A stretch of 23,454 nt of DNA from NCBI GenBank assembly GCA_902496115.1, contig CABUZK010000029.1:1-23454 (forward strand). The letters are read 5' to 3'. Made by a program: the position numbers and the translations under genes. Positions 14,461 through 22,208 of the stretch are shown piece after piece. The notes below the pieces were generated by a model. That model was not told the origin of the DNA. It worked only from the letters and a program-made list of their open reading frames with translations, and did no database searches. Each line of letters starts with the position of its first letter. The stretch's first letter is position 1. Source of the stretch: an uncultured Collinsella sp. (GTDB lineage Bacteria; Actinomycetota; Coriobacteriia; Coriobacteriales; Coriobacteriaceae).

Positions 14461-14527
14461 AGTTGCGGTGAAATAGGGACTGAATTGCTGTTTAAAGGGT
14501 CAAAACAGTCCGTATTCCACCGCAACT
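14461..14527. repeat. 22-bp imperfect inverted repeat
   Basis: The left arm 14461-14482 begins AGTTGCGGTG and ends GGGACTG; the right arm 14506-14527 begins CAGTCCG and ends CACCGCAACT. Twenty of 22 positions pair, around a 23-nt A/T-rich loop. No T-run follows. The two mismatches and the intergenic position suggest a decayed repeat element of REP/MITE type, or a transcript 3' structure. Confidence 0.75.
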
Positions 14528-14641
14528 TATGGGGTCGGGGATTATTGGTGCCCTGCATCTTCATAAACTCAACGCTTACGAAGCGCGTGCCGTTCGTGTT
14601 AGGGTAGTTCCACCACATAAGTAGTCGCAGACGCACGTATC

Positions 14642-14692
14642 ACGGGCGGGCGAGATGAAGTCCCAACAGCTCCATCTCGCCCGCCCGTTTTT
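14642..14692 (+). terminator. Very strong terminator upstream of the DUF2798 gene
   Basis: A perfect 16-bp stem (14642-14657 with 14673-14688; arms ACGGGCGGGCGAGATG and its complement) with a 15-nt loop is followed by TTTTT. It lies 35 nt before the DUF2798 start. It either ends the exporter transcript or controls read-through into the DUF2798 gene. Confidence 0.9.
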
Positions 14693-14727
14693 GTTGCGTG
14701 GTGCCGCGGCGTAACACAGAAAGGACC

Positions 14728-15330
14728 ATGCCCTTTATGCCTATCAACAAACGAGAGAGCCTGCTGTTCACCTTTATCATGTGCTTTTGCATGGTGCTCT
14801 GGATGAGCATCTACAACGTTGCCCTGCAGCATGGGGCCATCAACGGCGAGGTTGTTGCCGCCGCGTGGCTCGGCTTCCCCGTTGCCTACGTTTTTGCTAT
14901 GTGCTGCGACTGGTTTGTTGCCAGCCCCCTTGCCAAGGGTTTCGCTTTTAAATTCCTGGTCACGCCGGGTAAGAGCTCACCGCTTGCCATGACGCTCGCC
15001 GTCAGCTCCTGCATGGTCGTTCCCATGGTCATCATCATGTCGCTCTACGGCGCGTGCGAAGGCCTGTTCCATATGCCCGGCGGCCCGCTTGCCAATTTGC
15101 AGGCGCTGCCGATGATGTGGCTCGTCAACATTCCGCGCAACTTTATCATGGCCCTGCCCTGGAACCTGCTGGTGGCTGGTCCGGTTGCTCGCTTTGTCTT
15201 CCGTCGCGCCTTCCCCATGGGCACGGTCTTTGCCGAGCCACACATGGAGCTCGTGCACATGCCGGGTGCTCCCGCTGCCGATGCCTTCAATGACGTTGCC
15301 GAGAGCATGGACGCCGAGCTTGCCTGCTAG
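14728..15330 (+). CDS. Membrane protein with two DUF2798 repeats
   Basis: A 200-aa integral membrane protein of unknown function. It contains two similar halves, about residues 5-75 and 85-165, each with two membrane segments. Each half starts with a Ser-rich hydrophobic helix (LLFTFIMCFCMVLWMSIYN; LAMTLAVSSCMVVPMVIIMS) and ends with a helix whose tail carries a 'xxSPLAK/AGPVAR' basic end, the DUF2798 pattern. Residues after 170 form a soluble tail. The ATG at 14728 follows AGAAAGGA; the open frame before it lacks a site. It stands alone between a strong terminator and clpC. No enzyme motif or metal-binding cluster is visible, so no function is suggested. The family call comes from motif likeness, not a search. 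Confidence 0.75.
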   Translation: MPFMPINKRESLLFTFIMCFCMVLWMSIYNVALQHGAINGEVVAAAWLGFPVAYVFAMCCDWFVASPLAKGFAFKFLVTPGKSSPLAMTLAVSSCMVVPMVIIMSLYGACEGLFHMPGGPLANLQALPMMWLVNIPRNFIMALPWNLLVAGPVARFVFRRAFPMGTVFAEPHMELVHMPGAPAADAFNDVAESMDAELAC

Positions 15331-15429
15331 GCAACAACCTCTAACCTAGAGCGTCCGCCGCACCCGGCGATTCCTTTTTTGTAGACGTTGTCGTATAGCT
15401 GCATGCGGAAAAGGCTCCAACGGTTAACA

Positions 15430-15480
15430 TATACTCCATATGGGTAAAGAGACCAAAGCGCCGCCACGAGTGGCGCTTTG
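15430..15480 (+). promoter_or_regulatory. clpC upstream region: -10 box and hairpin
   Basis: TATACT (15430-15435) is a good -10, but the -35 position (15407-15412) reads GGAAAA, so the promoter may need an activator. A 9-bp hairpin follows (CAAAGCGCC 15454-15462; GGCGCTTTG 15472-15480) inside the leader and ends 35 nt before the clpC start. It could be an operator or leader structure. I could not match it to a known CtsR, ClgR, HspR or CIRCE site. Confidence 0.4.
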
Positions 15481-15515
15481 CGTTTGAAAAACTAGCTCGT
15501 CTAAGAGGAACTAGC

Positions 15516-18158
15516 ATGTTAGACCGTTTTACCGATCGCGCGCGCAAGGTCATGTCCATGGCCAAGCAAGAGGCGCTCGATCTTCACTCAAATAAGGTGG
15601 GTACCGAGCATCTGCTGCTCGCGCTCGCCAAGGAGGACGAGGGCATTGCCGCCGAGGCGCTGCGCTCGCTCGATATCTCCTACGATGACATCATGGACAC
15701 ACTCAAAGAGGTCCAGACTACCGTTCCCGAGCCCAGCGAGGAGACCGAGGCCGCTAAGCTCGCCTTTACGCCGCTCGTCATCAGCGTGATGGAGCGCTCC
15801 TTCCGCGTGGCACGCGAGAACAACCAGACCTATGTGTCGACCGAGCACCTGCTCATCGGTATCGTCGAAGAGGGCAACGGCGTGGCCATGGACATCCTCA
15901 TGCGCCTGGGTGTGTCGTCCGCTTCCATTAAAAAAGCCATCGAGAAGCTTACCGCCAAGGATCAGGACAAGAAGCGTCCGCTCGCCGGCGCCGGTGCCGG
16001 GCGTCCCGGTGCGGGCCTGCCGTTCTTTAGCGGTTCGGACGCCTCGCAGCAAAAGGGGGGCGGCACCGATACACTCAAGCAGTTCGCCACCAACCTTACG
16101 CAGAAAGCACGCGACGGCGAGCTCGACCCCGTGATCGGTCGCGAAAAGGAAGTCCAGCGCATGATGGAGATCCTTTCGCGCCGCACCAAGAACAACCCGC
16201 TTATCTTGGGTGACCCCGGCGTGGGCAAGACGGCCATCGTCGAGGGCCTGGCGCAGCAGATCGCTGCCGGCAACGTGCCCGAGAACCTCATGAACCAGAA
16301 TATCTGGACGCTCGACCTGCCGGGCCTCGTCGCGGGCGCCAAGTATCGCGGCGAGTTTGAGGAGCGCCTCAAGAACGTGATACAGGAGGCAACCGAGGCC
16401 GACGACGTCATCCTGTTTATCGACGAGATGCACACCATCATCGGTGCCGGTTCTGCCGAGGGATCCATCGATGCAAGCTCCATGCTCAAGCCCGTGCTCG
16501 CGCGCGGCGCTTTCCAGATCATCGGTGCCACGACGGCAGAGGAGTTCCGCAAGTACCTCACCAAGGATCCGGCCTTTGAGCGTCGCTTCCAGACCATCGA
16601 TGTCGAGGAGCCGAGCGTCGAGGACACGGTCAAGATCCTGACCGCGCTCAAGCCGCGCTACGAGGAGCACCACCATGTGCGTTATACGCAGGGTGCTATC
16701 GAGGCCGCCGCGAACCTTTCCAACCGCTACATCCAGGATCGCTTCCTGCCCGATAAGGCCATCGATCTCATCGACGAGGCCGGTGCCCGCGCCCGCATTG
16801 CCGCCAATCGCGCGCCCGAGCCGGTGCGCGAGGCCGAGCATCGCGTCGAGGAGCTCAAGGCTGCCGCACAGGAGGCCACCGAGAGCGACGACATGAACAA
16901 GGCCGCCGAGATTACCGAGCAGCAGAAAGCTGCCGAGATTGAGCTTGCCGAGGCCAAGGCTGCCTGGACGGCCGAGCTCGACGCGAGCCCGCTCACTATT
17001 GACGTGAGCCAGATCGCCGATATCGTGTCCGTGACCTCGGGCGTGCCGGTGTCCTCGCTTACCGAGAGCGAGAGCCGTCGCCTGCTACAGGCCGAAAGCG
17101 TGCTCAAGACCCGCATTATCGGCCAGGACGAGGCCGTCGAGGCCGTTGCCAAGGCCGTGCGCCGCAGTCGCTCGCCGCTCAAGGATCCGCGTCGCCCCGG
17201 CGGTAGCTTTATCTTCCTGGGTCCCACCGGCACGGGCAAGACCGAGCTCGCCAAGACGCTCGCCGAGTATCTCTTTGGCAGCAAGGACGCGCTCATCAGC
17301 TTCGACATGTCGGAGTTCGGCAGCGAGTTCGAGGTCTCCAAGCTTATCGGTAGCCCCCCGGGCTACGTTGGCCATGACGAGGGCGGTCAGCTCACCAAGG
17401 CCGTTCGTCGTCACCCGTACTCGGTCGTGCTGTTCGACGAGATCGAGAAGGCGCACCCCGATATCTTCAACATTCTGCTGCAGGTGCTGGAGGAGGGCCG
17501 CCTGACCGATAGCCAGGGCAAAACGGTCGACTTCCGTAATACCGTGATCATCATGACGTCCAACGTGGGCGCCCGCGAGATTGCGCAGGATGCGAGCGTT
17601 GGCTTCGGCACCACCGGCGAGCAGGGCCTTACCTCGAGCGAGATTAAGGGCCGTGCAATGGGCGAGCTCAAGCGCCTGTTCCGCCCCGAGCTGCTCAACC
17701 GTATCGACGACATCGTGGTGTTCCAGAAGCTTTCGGGCGAGAACCTGACCAAGATCGCGCACCTGCTGGTGGACGACCTGCGTCAGCGCCTGATTGCCAA
17801 CGGCATGAACATCAAGCTCACCGATGCGGCCTACGACAAGATCGTGGCCGAGGGCACCGACCTCACCAACGGTGCGCGTCCGCTGCGCCGTGCCATTCAA
17901 AAGCTCATCGAGGATCCGCTGTCCGAGGAGCTGCTGGCCGGCGAGTGGGGCGAGGGCGATACCGTCCTGTGCGATGTGGCCGACGGCAAGTTTGTCTTTA
18001 GCCATGGCACGGGCGAGATCCCGGCACCGCGTCCGGCGGGCACGCTCGGTGGTGATACCGCCCCGGCGGCACCGCACACCGGCAACGCCGCGCCCGTGAG
18101 CGGCGGCGTGACCTCGGGCCCCGGCGGCATGATGCAAGCGGGTTCCGGCGCGCTGTAG
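15516..18158 (+). CDS. clpC: ATP-dependent Clp protease ATPase subunit ClpC
   Basis: An AAA+ unfoldase that feeds proteins into ClpP. The protein is 880 aa. Order of domains: Clp N-domain with two repeats (1-145), a Gly/Ala/Pro-rich linker (about 150-180), AAA1 with Walker A GDPGVGKT (232-239) and Walker B VILFIDEMHT, a middle coiled-coil domain (about 425-480, EHRVEELKAAAQEATESDD), AAA2 with Walker A GPTGTGKT (569-576), Walker B VVLFDEIEKAH and the C-terminal D2-small domain. The middle domain is of the short ClpC type, not the long ClpB type. The last 45 residues are Gly/Ala/Pro-rich and not part of the family core. There is no ctsR, mcsA or mcsB before it, unlike in Bacillus. The start at 15516 follows AAGAGGA. 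A terminator is at 18179. Confidence 0.96.
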   Translation: MLDRFTDRARKVMSMAKQEALDLHSNKVGTEHLLLALAKEDEGIAAEALRSLDISYDDIMDTLKEVQTTVPEPSEETEAAKLAFTPLVISVMERSFRVARENNQTYVSTEHLLIGIVEEGNGVAMDILMRLGVSSASIKKAIEKLTAKDQDKKRPLAGAGAGRPGAGLPFFSGSDASQQKGGGTDTLKQFATNLTQKARDGELDPVIGREKEVQRMMEILSRRTKNNPLILGDPGVGKTAIVEGLAQQIAAGNVPENLMNQNIWTLDLPGLVAGAKYRGEFEERLKNVIQEATEADDVILFIDEMHTIIGAGSAEGSIDASSMLKPVLARGAFQIIGATTAEEFRKYLTKDPAFERRFQTIDVEEPSVEDTVKILTALKPRYEEHHHVRYTQGAIEAAANLSNRYIQDRFLPDKAIDLIDEAGARARIAANRAPEPVREAEHRVEELKAAAQEATESDDMNKAAEITEQQKAAEIELAEAKAAWTAELDASPLTIDVSQIADIVSVTSGVPVSSLTESESRRLLQAESVLKTRIIGQDEAVEAVAKAVRRSRSPLKDPRRPGGSFIFLGPTGTGKTELAKTLAEYLFGSKDALISFDMSEFGSEFEVSKLIGSPPGYVGHDEGGQLTKAVRRHPYSVVLFDEIEKAHPDIFNILLQVLEEGRLTDSQGKTVDFRNTVIIMTSNVGAREIAQDASVGFGTTGEQGLTSSEIKGRAMGELKRLFRPELLNRIDDIVVFQKLSGENLTKIAHLLVDDLRQRLIANGMNIKLTDAAYDKIVAEGTDLTNGARPLRRAIQKLIEDPLSEELLAGEWGEGDTVLCDVADGKFVFSHGTGEIPAPRPAGTLGGDTAPAAPHTGNAAPVSGGVTSGPGGMMQAGSGAL

Positions 18159-18178
18159 GGTGTGAAATAGTCTGAATG

Positions 18179-18211
18179 AAGGGGATGTTCCAGCTGGGAC
18201 GTCCCCTTTCT
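18179..18211 (+). terminator. Rho-independent terminator after clpC
   Basis: A 13-bp stem including G-T pairs (18179-18191 with 18196-18208) closes on the loop AGCT, then TTTC. It begins 20 nt after the clpC stop. Confidence 0.85.
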
Positions 18212-18214
18212 AGT

Positions 18215-18266
18215 AAATACGGTATTTATCCTAAATGCTATACTTAATTAGGGAAAGCGTATAGCA
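18215..18266 (+). promoter_or_regulatory. Promoter-operator of the toxin-antitoxin pair
   Basis: Two dyads lie before the antitoxin. AAATAC (18215-18220) and GTATTT (18222-18227) flank one G. TGCTATAC (18236-18243) and GTATAGCA (18259-18266) are perfect arms 15 nt apart. The -10 TATACT (18239-18244) overlaps the second dyad's left arm, so binding there would repress transcription. Autorepression by the ribbon-helix-helix antitoxin is the expected reading; no good -35 is seen. Confidence 0.6.
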
Positions 18267-18278
18267 AAAGGAGCCAAC

Positions 18279-18644
18279 ATGTCTATGTCGATACTAGACT
18301 CACGGCCGGTTCAGATGAACGTGCGCATGGATCGTCAGCTCAAGGATGCCGGGGACGCCGTTTTGGCGCAGATTGGCATGACGCCGTCGCAAGCCGTGAG
18401 GGAGCTGTGGCAGTATTTGACCGAGAACGGCCATATGCCCGTAAAAAAGAATAATGACGAAGCCCTGCCTGACGACATACGATCGAAGGCACGTTCATCT
18501 CATGTCTCGGAAGGGGCTGCGTTAGTTTCGAGTTTTTACGAACGGTTCTCGATTCAGAGGCCGAGCTCCGATGAAGCCTTAGATTATGACGAGTTATACG
18601 ACCAAATGATGAGCGAGAGATTTAGCGATTGGATCGAATCATGA
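18279..18644 (+). CDS. RelB/DinJ-family antitoxin
   Basis: A 121-aa antitoxin. The N-terminal half (about 10-52) is a ribbon-helix-helix domain of the RelB/DinJ kind: the strand VQMNVRMD, helix LKDAGDAVLAQIG, then MTPSQAVRELWQYL, which binds DNA as a dimer. The C-terminal half is charged, ends in a predicted helix (DYDELYDQMMSERFSDWIES), and should wrap the toxin. The ATG at 18279 follows AAAAGGAG, 13 nt after the right arm of the operator. The toxin gene overlaps its stop (ATGA). Base composition is less G+C-rich than the neighbours, with codons such as GTT, TTA and AAA common, which suggests acquisition. Families: antitoxin of RelE toxins usually, here coupled to a PIN toxin. Confidence 0.82.
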   Translation: MSMSILDSRPVQMNVRMDRQLKDAGDAVLAQIGMTPSQAVRELWQYLTENGHMPVKKNNDEALPDDIRSKARSSHVSEGAALVSSFYERFSIQRPSSDEALDYDELYDQMMSERFSDWIES

Positions 18645-19168
18645 GCGGCGTCGGAACGAAGCATACGCTCAAACTGTTAATAGACACGAACGTCTGGCTA
18701 GATTACTTTCTTGCTCGTACGAATGCGACCAGGCCGATAGTCGAGCTCTTTTCTCGTGCAGCGGAAGCGGAGGATATCGTCCTTTTCTCGTCCTCCTTGT
18801 CTGTCAAAGACGTCTATTACATCTTGGGAAGGACGATGAAGGCCGACGCCCGCCGTGGGGGAGCTCTCACTCCAGAAGCTATCGCCGGTGCCGACGAGAC
18901 GGCGTGGGCGTGCATCCGCCTGATTCGGCAAAAGTCGATTATTGCCTCGGTCGGTGCAGACGAGGTCTTTGATTCGTTTGTGTTCAAACAGCATCACAAT
19001 GACTTTGAGGACGACCTGATGCTGGGCGTTGCCAATCGCATCGACGTTGATTACGTCGTGACGGAGGACAAAAATCTCATTAAACATACCAATGGCGTAT
19101 GCATAAACGTTGATCAAGCGTTGAGGTTGGTTAAAGGGTCCAGCGTCCCTTCGGCGCGGCCCGTCTAA
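18641..19168 (+). CDS. PIN-domain toxin (VapC-like ribonuclease)
   Basis: A 175-aa PIN-domain protein, predicted to cut RNA with Mg2+ or Mn2+. The acidic active-site residues are visible: Asp15 in LLIDTNVWLD, probably Asp57 in SVKDVYYIL, Asp125 in FEDDLMLGVA and Asp143 in VTEDKNL. The start is the ATG at 18641, whose ATGA overlaps the antitoxin stop; that coupling is typical of toxin-antitoxin operons. A TTG start four codons earlier is less likely. The protein is longer than VapC (about 130 aa), with extra sequence between 62 and 100. VapC-type toxins usually pair with VapB-type (AbrB, RHH or Phd) antitoxins, so a RelB/DinJ-like partner is notable but known among PIN systems. Inhibition by the upstream protein is inferred, not shown. 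Confidence 0.82.
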   Translation: MSGVGTKHTLKLLIDTNVWLDYFLARTNATRPIVELFSRAAEAEDIVLFSSSLSVKDVYYILGRTMKADARRGGALTPEAIAGADETAWACIRLIRQKSIIASVGADEVFDSFVFKQHHNDFEDDLMLGVANRIDVDYVVTEDKNLIKHTNGVCINVDQALRLVKGSSVPSARPV

Positions 19169-19172
19169 CATG

Positions 19173-19188
19173 CTTTATCTTGATAAAG
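19173..19188. repeat. Short palindrome after the toxin gene
   Basis: CTTTATC (19173-19179) and GATAAAG (19182-19188) pair around TT. No T-run follows; it may end the toxin message weakly or be an operator half of unknown use. Confidence 0.4.
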
Positions 19189-19243
19189 TGGTGTTTCCCC
19201 GCCGTTAGCCGATGATGCGGGGGCGCTCGGCGTTTTCGACTGG

Positions 19244-19272
19244 TTTATGCACGCAAAGTCTGGGAATATACA
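19244..19272 (+). promoter_or_regulatory. Possible pepD promoter
   Basis: TTTATG (19244-19249), a 17-nt spacer and TATACA (19267-19272) lie 45 bp before the pepD start. The -10 is good and the -35 poor. Confidence 0.4.
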
Positions 19273-19316
19273 AGGCGCATGTCTTACTGTCTAACCAGTT
19301 GCGCCAAGGAGGCACC

Positions 19317-20774
19317 ATGGACTACAAGATTACCGGCTACGAGCCCGCCCAGCTGTTCCATTTCTTTGAGGAGGTCAGCGCGATCCCCCGTGGGTCTGGC
19401 AACGAGAAGGGCATCAGCGATTTCCTGGTCGCGTTTGCCAAGGAGCGCGGTCTCGATGTGTATCAGGACGAGGTCTACAACGTCATCATTCGCAAGCCCG
19501 CATCTGCCGGTGCCGAGAACGCCCCGACCGTGATGTTGCAGGGTCATATCGACATGGTGTGCGACAAGTTGGGCTCCGTTGAGCACGACTTTACGACCGA
19601 TGGTATCGACCTGGTCGTCAAGGATGGTGTCCTTACCGCCAACGGCACCACCCTGGGTGCCGACAACGGCATTGCCGTCGCGCTTATGCTTACCGTGCTC
19701 AACGATGATTCGATTGTCCATCCGGCCCTCGAGTGCGTATTCACCACCGACGAGGAGACTGGCCTGGTCGGCGCCGAGACGCTCGACAAGTCCCAGATCA
19801 GCGCCCGCACCATGATTAATCTCGACTCCGAGGAAGAGGGCGTGGCAACCGTCAGCTGCGCCGGCGGCGTCGTCGTTACCTACACCTGCCCCATCGTGCG
19901 CGAGCACAAGACCGGTAGCACTCTCACGCTCGACATCTCCGGCCTGCTGGGCGGTCACTCCGGCTCCGACATCAACCTGGAGCGCGGCAATGGCAACCTC
20001 ATCATGGCCCGCATCATCGACCGCCTGATGGTCGCCGGCGAGCCCGCCATCGTCAGCTTCAACGGCGGCACCAAGGACAACGCCATCAACCGTGAGTGCA
20101 AGGCTGTTCTGGTCTATGCCGATCATGCTGCGGCCGAAGCCGCGGCGCAGGTCGCCCGTGGCATCATCGCCGACGTCACCGCCGAGCTCGAGGTCTTCGA
20201 CCCCGGCTTTACCTGCACGGTTGAGATTGCCGACAACGCAGAGGTCGAGGCCATGGACGAGAAGTCCGCGCTTGCCCTCATCCGCGCCTTGCGTCTTGCC
20301 CCTAACGGCGTGATTCGCCGTAACGTCGCCACCGACGGCTCCGTCGAGGTCTCCTCCAACATCGGTGTGGTTGCCACTTCTGACGACGAGGTCAAGATCA
20401 TGCTGTCCCCGCGCTCCTCGATCACCTCGCTGCAGAACGAGTTCAAGGACCGCCTGCAGATGCTGGCCGATGTCCTGGGCTTCGACGCCAAGTTCGAGTT
20501 CGAGTATCCCGGCTGGAGCTATGCCGAGCATTCGCCGGTCCGCGACGTCTTTGTCGAGAGCTATCGCGAGCTCTTTGGCTCCGAGCTGCGCATCGAGTCC
20601 ATTCACGCCGGCCTTGAGTGCGGCCTGTTTGCCGAGGCCCTGCACGGCCTGGACGCCATCGCCGTGGGCCCGACGCTCTCCGATGTCCACACCCCGGACG
20701 AGAGCATGGAGCTCGCTTCTGCCGAGCGCTTCTACGAGTTGCTCATCGACGTTCTCAAGCGCCTCGCTGCGTAA
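19317..20774 (+). CDS. pepD: Aminoacyl-histidine dipeptidase (PepD, M20 family)
   Basis: A cytoplasmic zinc dipeptidase that splits Xaa-His and other dipeptides. The protein is 485 aa, the usual length. Metal-site motifs are in order: GHIDMV with His77 and Asp79, GADNGIA, DEETG (the general base Glu and a metal Glu), LDSEEEG, and the C-terminal SDVHTPDE with the final metal His. The lid domain contains GLLGGHSG. The ATG at 19317 follows CAAGGAGG at the right distance; an earlier in-frame ATG at 19212 has none. It is a single-gene unit followed by a hairpin terminator, and convergent with hipA. Codon use and G+C content return to the housekeeping type after the A+T-richer toxin-antitoxin pair, which marks the edge of that insertion. 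Confidence 0.94.
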   Translation: MDYKITGYEPAQLFHFFEEVSAIPRGSGNEKGISDFLVAFAKERGLDVYQDEVYNVIIRKPASAGAENAPTVMLQGHIDMVCDKLGSVEHDFTTDGIDLVVKDGVLTANGTTLGADNGIAVALMLTVLNDDSIVHPALECVFTTDEETGLVGAETLDKSQISARTMINLDSEEEGVATVSCAGGVVVTYTCPIVREHKTGSTLTLDISGLLGGHSGSDINLERGNGNLIMARIIDRLMVAGEPAIVSFNGGTKDNAINRECKAVLVYADHAAAEAAAQVARGIIADVTAELEVFDPGFTCTVEIADNAEVEAMDEKSALALIRALRLAPNGVIRRNVATDGSVEVSSNIGVVATSDDEVKIMLSPRSSITSLQNEFKDRLQMLADVLGFDAKFEFEYPGWSYAEHSPVRDVFVESYRELFGSELRIESIHAGLECGLFAEALHGLDAIAVGPTLSDVHTPDESMELASAERFYELLIDVLKRLAA

Positions 20775-20780
20775 AGATTG

Positions 20781-20811
20781 CGCTAGCAGCAGTCCGAGCC
20801 ACGTGCTAGCG
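20781..20811. repeat. 8-bp inverted repeat after pepD
   Basis: CGCTAGCA (20781-20788) and TGCTAGCG (20804-20811) are perfect arms 15 nt apart, starting 6 nt after the pepD stop. No T-run follows. It could be an RNA 3' structure or a binding site. Confidence 0.45.
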
Positions 20812-20829
20812 GATTGCAAATGACATTAC

Positions 20830-20878
20830 GAGAGGGGACACCCGGTCTTTTGCGACAGGTGCCCCCTCTCTTCTTTTA
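20830..20878 (+). terminator. Terminator between pepD and hipA
   Basis: GAGAGGGG (20830-20837) pairs with CCCCTCTC (20863-20870), and CACC with GGTG inside after one mismatch; TTCTTTTA follows on the plus strand. It serves pepD. For the convergent hipA it offers a hairpin but no T-run on the minus strand. Confidence 0.8.
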
Positions 20879-20900
20879 GAAATGGGAAGCTGATTGGCGT

Positions 20901-22205
20901 CTAGCCCATATCTGCCCTGATGAGGTCGAGGGTTCGCTGACAGTTTTCGCGGACGGGGCCGAGCATATGCTCGCGCAGGTCCGCCATGCCGGGCAGGTCG
21001 GCGTATTCGTCCATGATCTCTTCCATGCAAATAGGTACCTCGTAGGCGAGGTCCATCATGGTCGCAAAGCAAAACTTCTCGGATAGCCCGGCATCGGTGA
21101 GCGCCGCCTCCAGCGCGGGGTCGCCCATACCGTGGTATCGGCGGATAGCGCCTGGGCCGATGCGCCCCATACGATATTCGCCGCCAACGCTCATGGCAAG
21201 GCGCGCTTTTCGTCGCATACGTTCGTATGCCAGCCCCGATGCAACGTCATACATACGGGCCATCATAGCTGTGCCGCCGTTTCCAAGAAGTAGGGAATAG
21301 TTCTTCGCATGCGCGTCCGGTGCGCCGATGATGGCGTTAAAGAAAAGTATCTGCGTAAACAGATACAGGTTAAGTTGATGATGGCTCGTATTGACGAGGA
21401 GTTCCTGAATATCGCGTGCGGTCGGGCCGCCGTCTGCCGTGTACTTTTGAGCGGGCATCACTCCAAGGGCCTGACAGAGGTCTTCTTGGTGTAGACGCAT
21501 GATTGTTCCGTCTTTGGCTTTCACACGGTCATAGCGCTCAACAATGAGGGCGGGTTCGTCCTCAAATAAGCGATACTCAACGTTCGCCGTTGCGATACCC
21601 GCGCGCTGGGCGCTTTTCATGCAGACAAACTCATTAAGAGCTTCAAGTTTAAATCCGATAACGCCATTTTTGAAAATATGCGTCGTGGGCGAGGAACCTA
21701 CGCATTCGCACCAGCGACCGTCTATGAGCGCGAGCGCGAACTTGCCCTGGCTGCCTCCAAGTGACCAACTTTCATCTAGGCCCATCCACGATGCCTCGCG
21801 GTCATCCCTGATCGACTTGAGGCGCAAGGCAATCTCGTGGTCGTCTATAGGGCGGTATTCGCCAGTGCGATGCAAGACGGCGTCGATATCTTCTTCGGCG
21901 CAAAACTGCACTCCGCCCGGACAGTCGAGTCCGATATGGCTGAGCAGCGCAACGGGATTATTGGGCCTGGCGTCGAATTCGGCGGCAATCGCTTTTCGTT
22001 GGTCCTCGCTGTCGGGCAGAAGGCCAAACAAGTACGGATTCATGACCTGTTGGCCGTATGTGCGATTTGATACGGGAATGTTGGTCGATAGGGCTGGCCC
22101 GTCATAATCTTGATCGTAGGCAAAACTGACTAGACCGCTCTCATCTTGCATGAGCGTTCCTGCGGGTACGCCGCAAATAATAGTCCGAAGCGTTTTTCTG
22201 GCCAT
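20901..22205 (-). CDS. hipA: HipA-family serine/threonine kinase toxin
   Basis: A 434-aa HipA-like kinase. In E. coli HipA phosphorylates glutamyl-tRNA synthetase and causes persistence; the target here is unknown. Visible motifs: SWSLGGSQGKFALAL (glycine-rich loop with lysine, residues about 144-158), TTHIFK with the ATP-binding lysine, VERYDR, HQEDLCQALG, the catalytic loop PDAHAKN with Asp297, His299, Lys301 and Asn302, and YDVAS with the metal-binding Asp320. All kinase residues are present, so it should be active. ATG at 22205 follows AGGGAG. hipB lies 3 bp upstream on the same strand, so the two are co-translated. The length and the N-terminal domain fit HipA rather than the short HipT form. 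Confidence 0.88.
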   Translation of the reverse strand: MARKTLRTIICGVPAGTLMQDESGLVSFAYDQDYDGPALSTNIPVSNRTYGQQVMNPYLFGLLPDSEDQRKAIAAEFDARPNNPVALLSHIGLDCPGGVQFCAEEDIDAVLHRTGEYRPIDDHEIALRLKSIRDDREASWMGLDESWSLGGSQGKFALALIDGRWCECVGSSPTTHIFKNGVIGFKLEALNEFVCMKSAQRAGIATANVEYRLFEDEPALIVERYDRVKAKDGTIMRLHQEDLCQALGVMPAQKYTADGGPTARDIQELLVNTSHHQLNLYLFTQILFFNAIIGAPDAHAKNYSLLLGNGGTAMMARMYDVASGLAYERMRRKARLAMSVGGEYRMGRIGPGAIRRYHGMGDPALEAALTDAGLSEKFCFATMMDLAYEVPICMEEIMDEYADLPGMADLREHMLGPVRENCQRTLDLIRADMG

Positions 22206-22208
22206 TGG

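Noticed and set aside
14394..14636. 80-codon minus-strand frame over the exporter end and the inverted repeat
   Set aside because: It has no ribosome site, overlaps the inverted repeat and the exporter, and shows no known motif. It may come from a repeated element but I cannot show that it is translated.
15440..15480. CtsR operator upstream of clpC
   Set aside because: A GGTAAAGAG-ACCAAAG stretch looks a little like the GGTCAAA direct repeat but lacks the required heptads, and there is no ctsR gene next to it.
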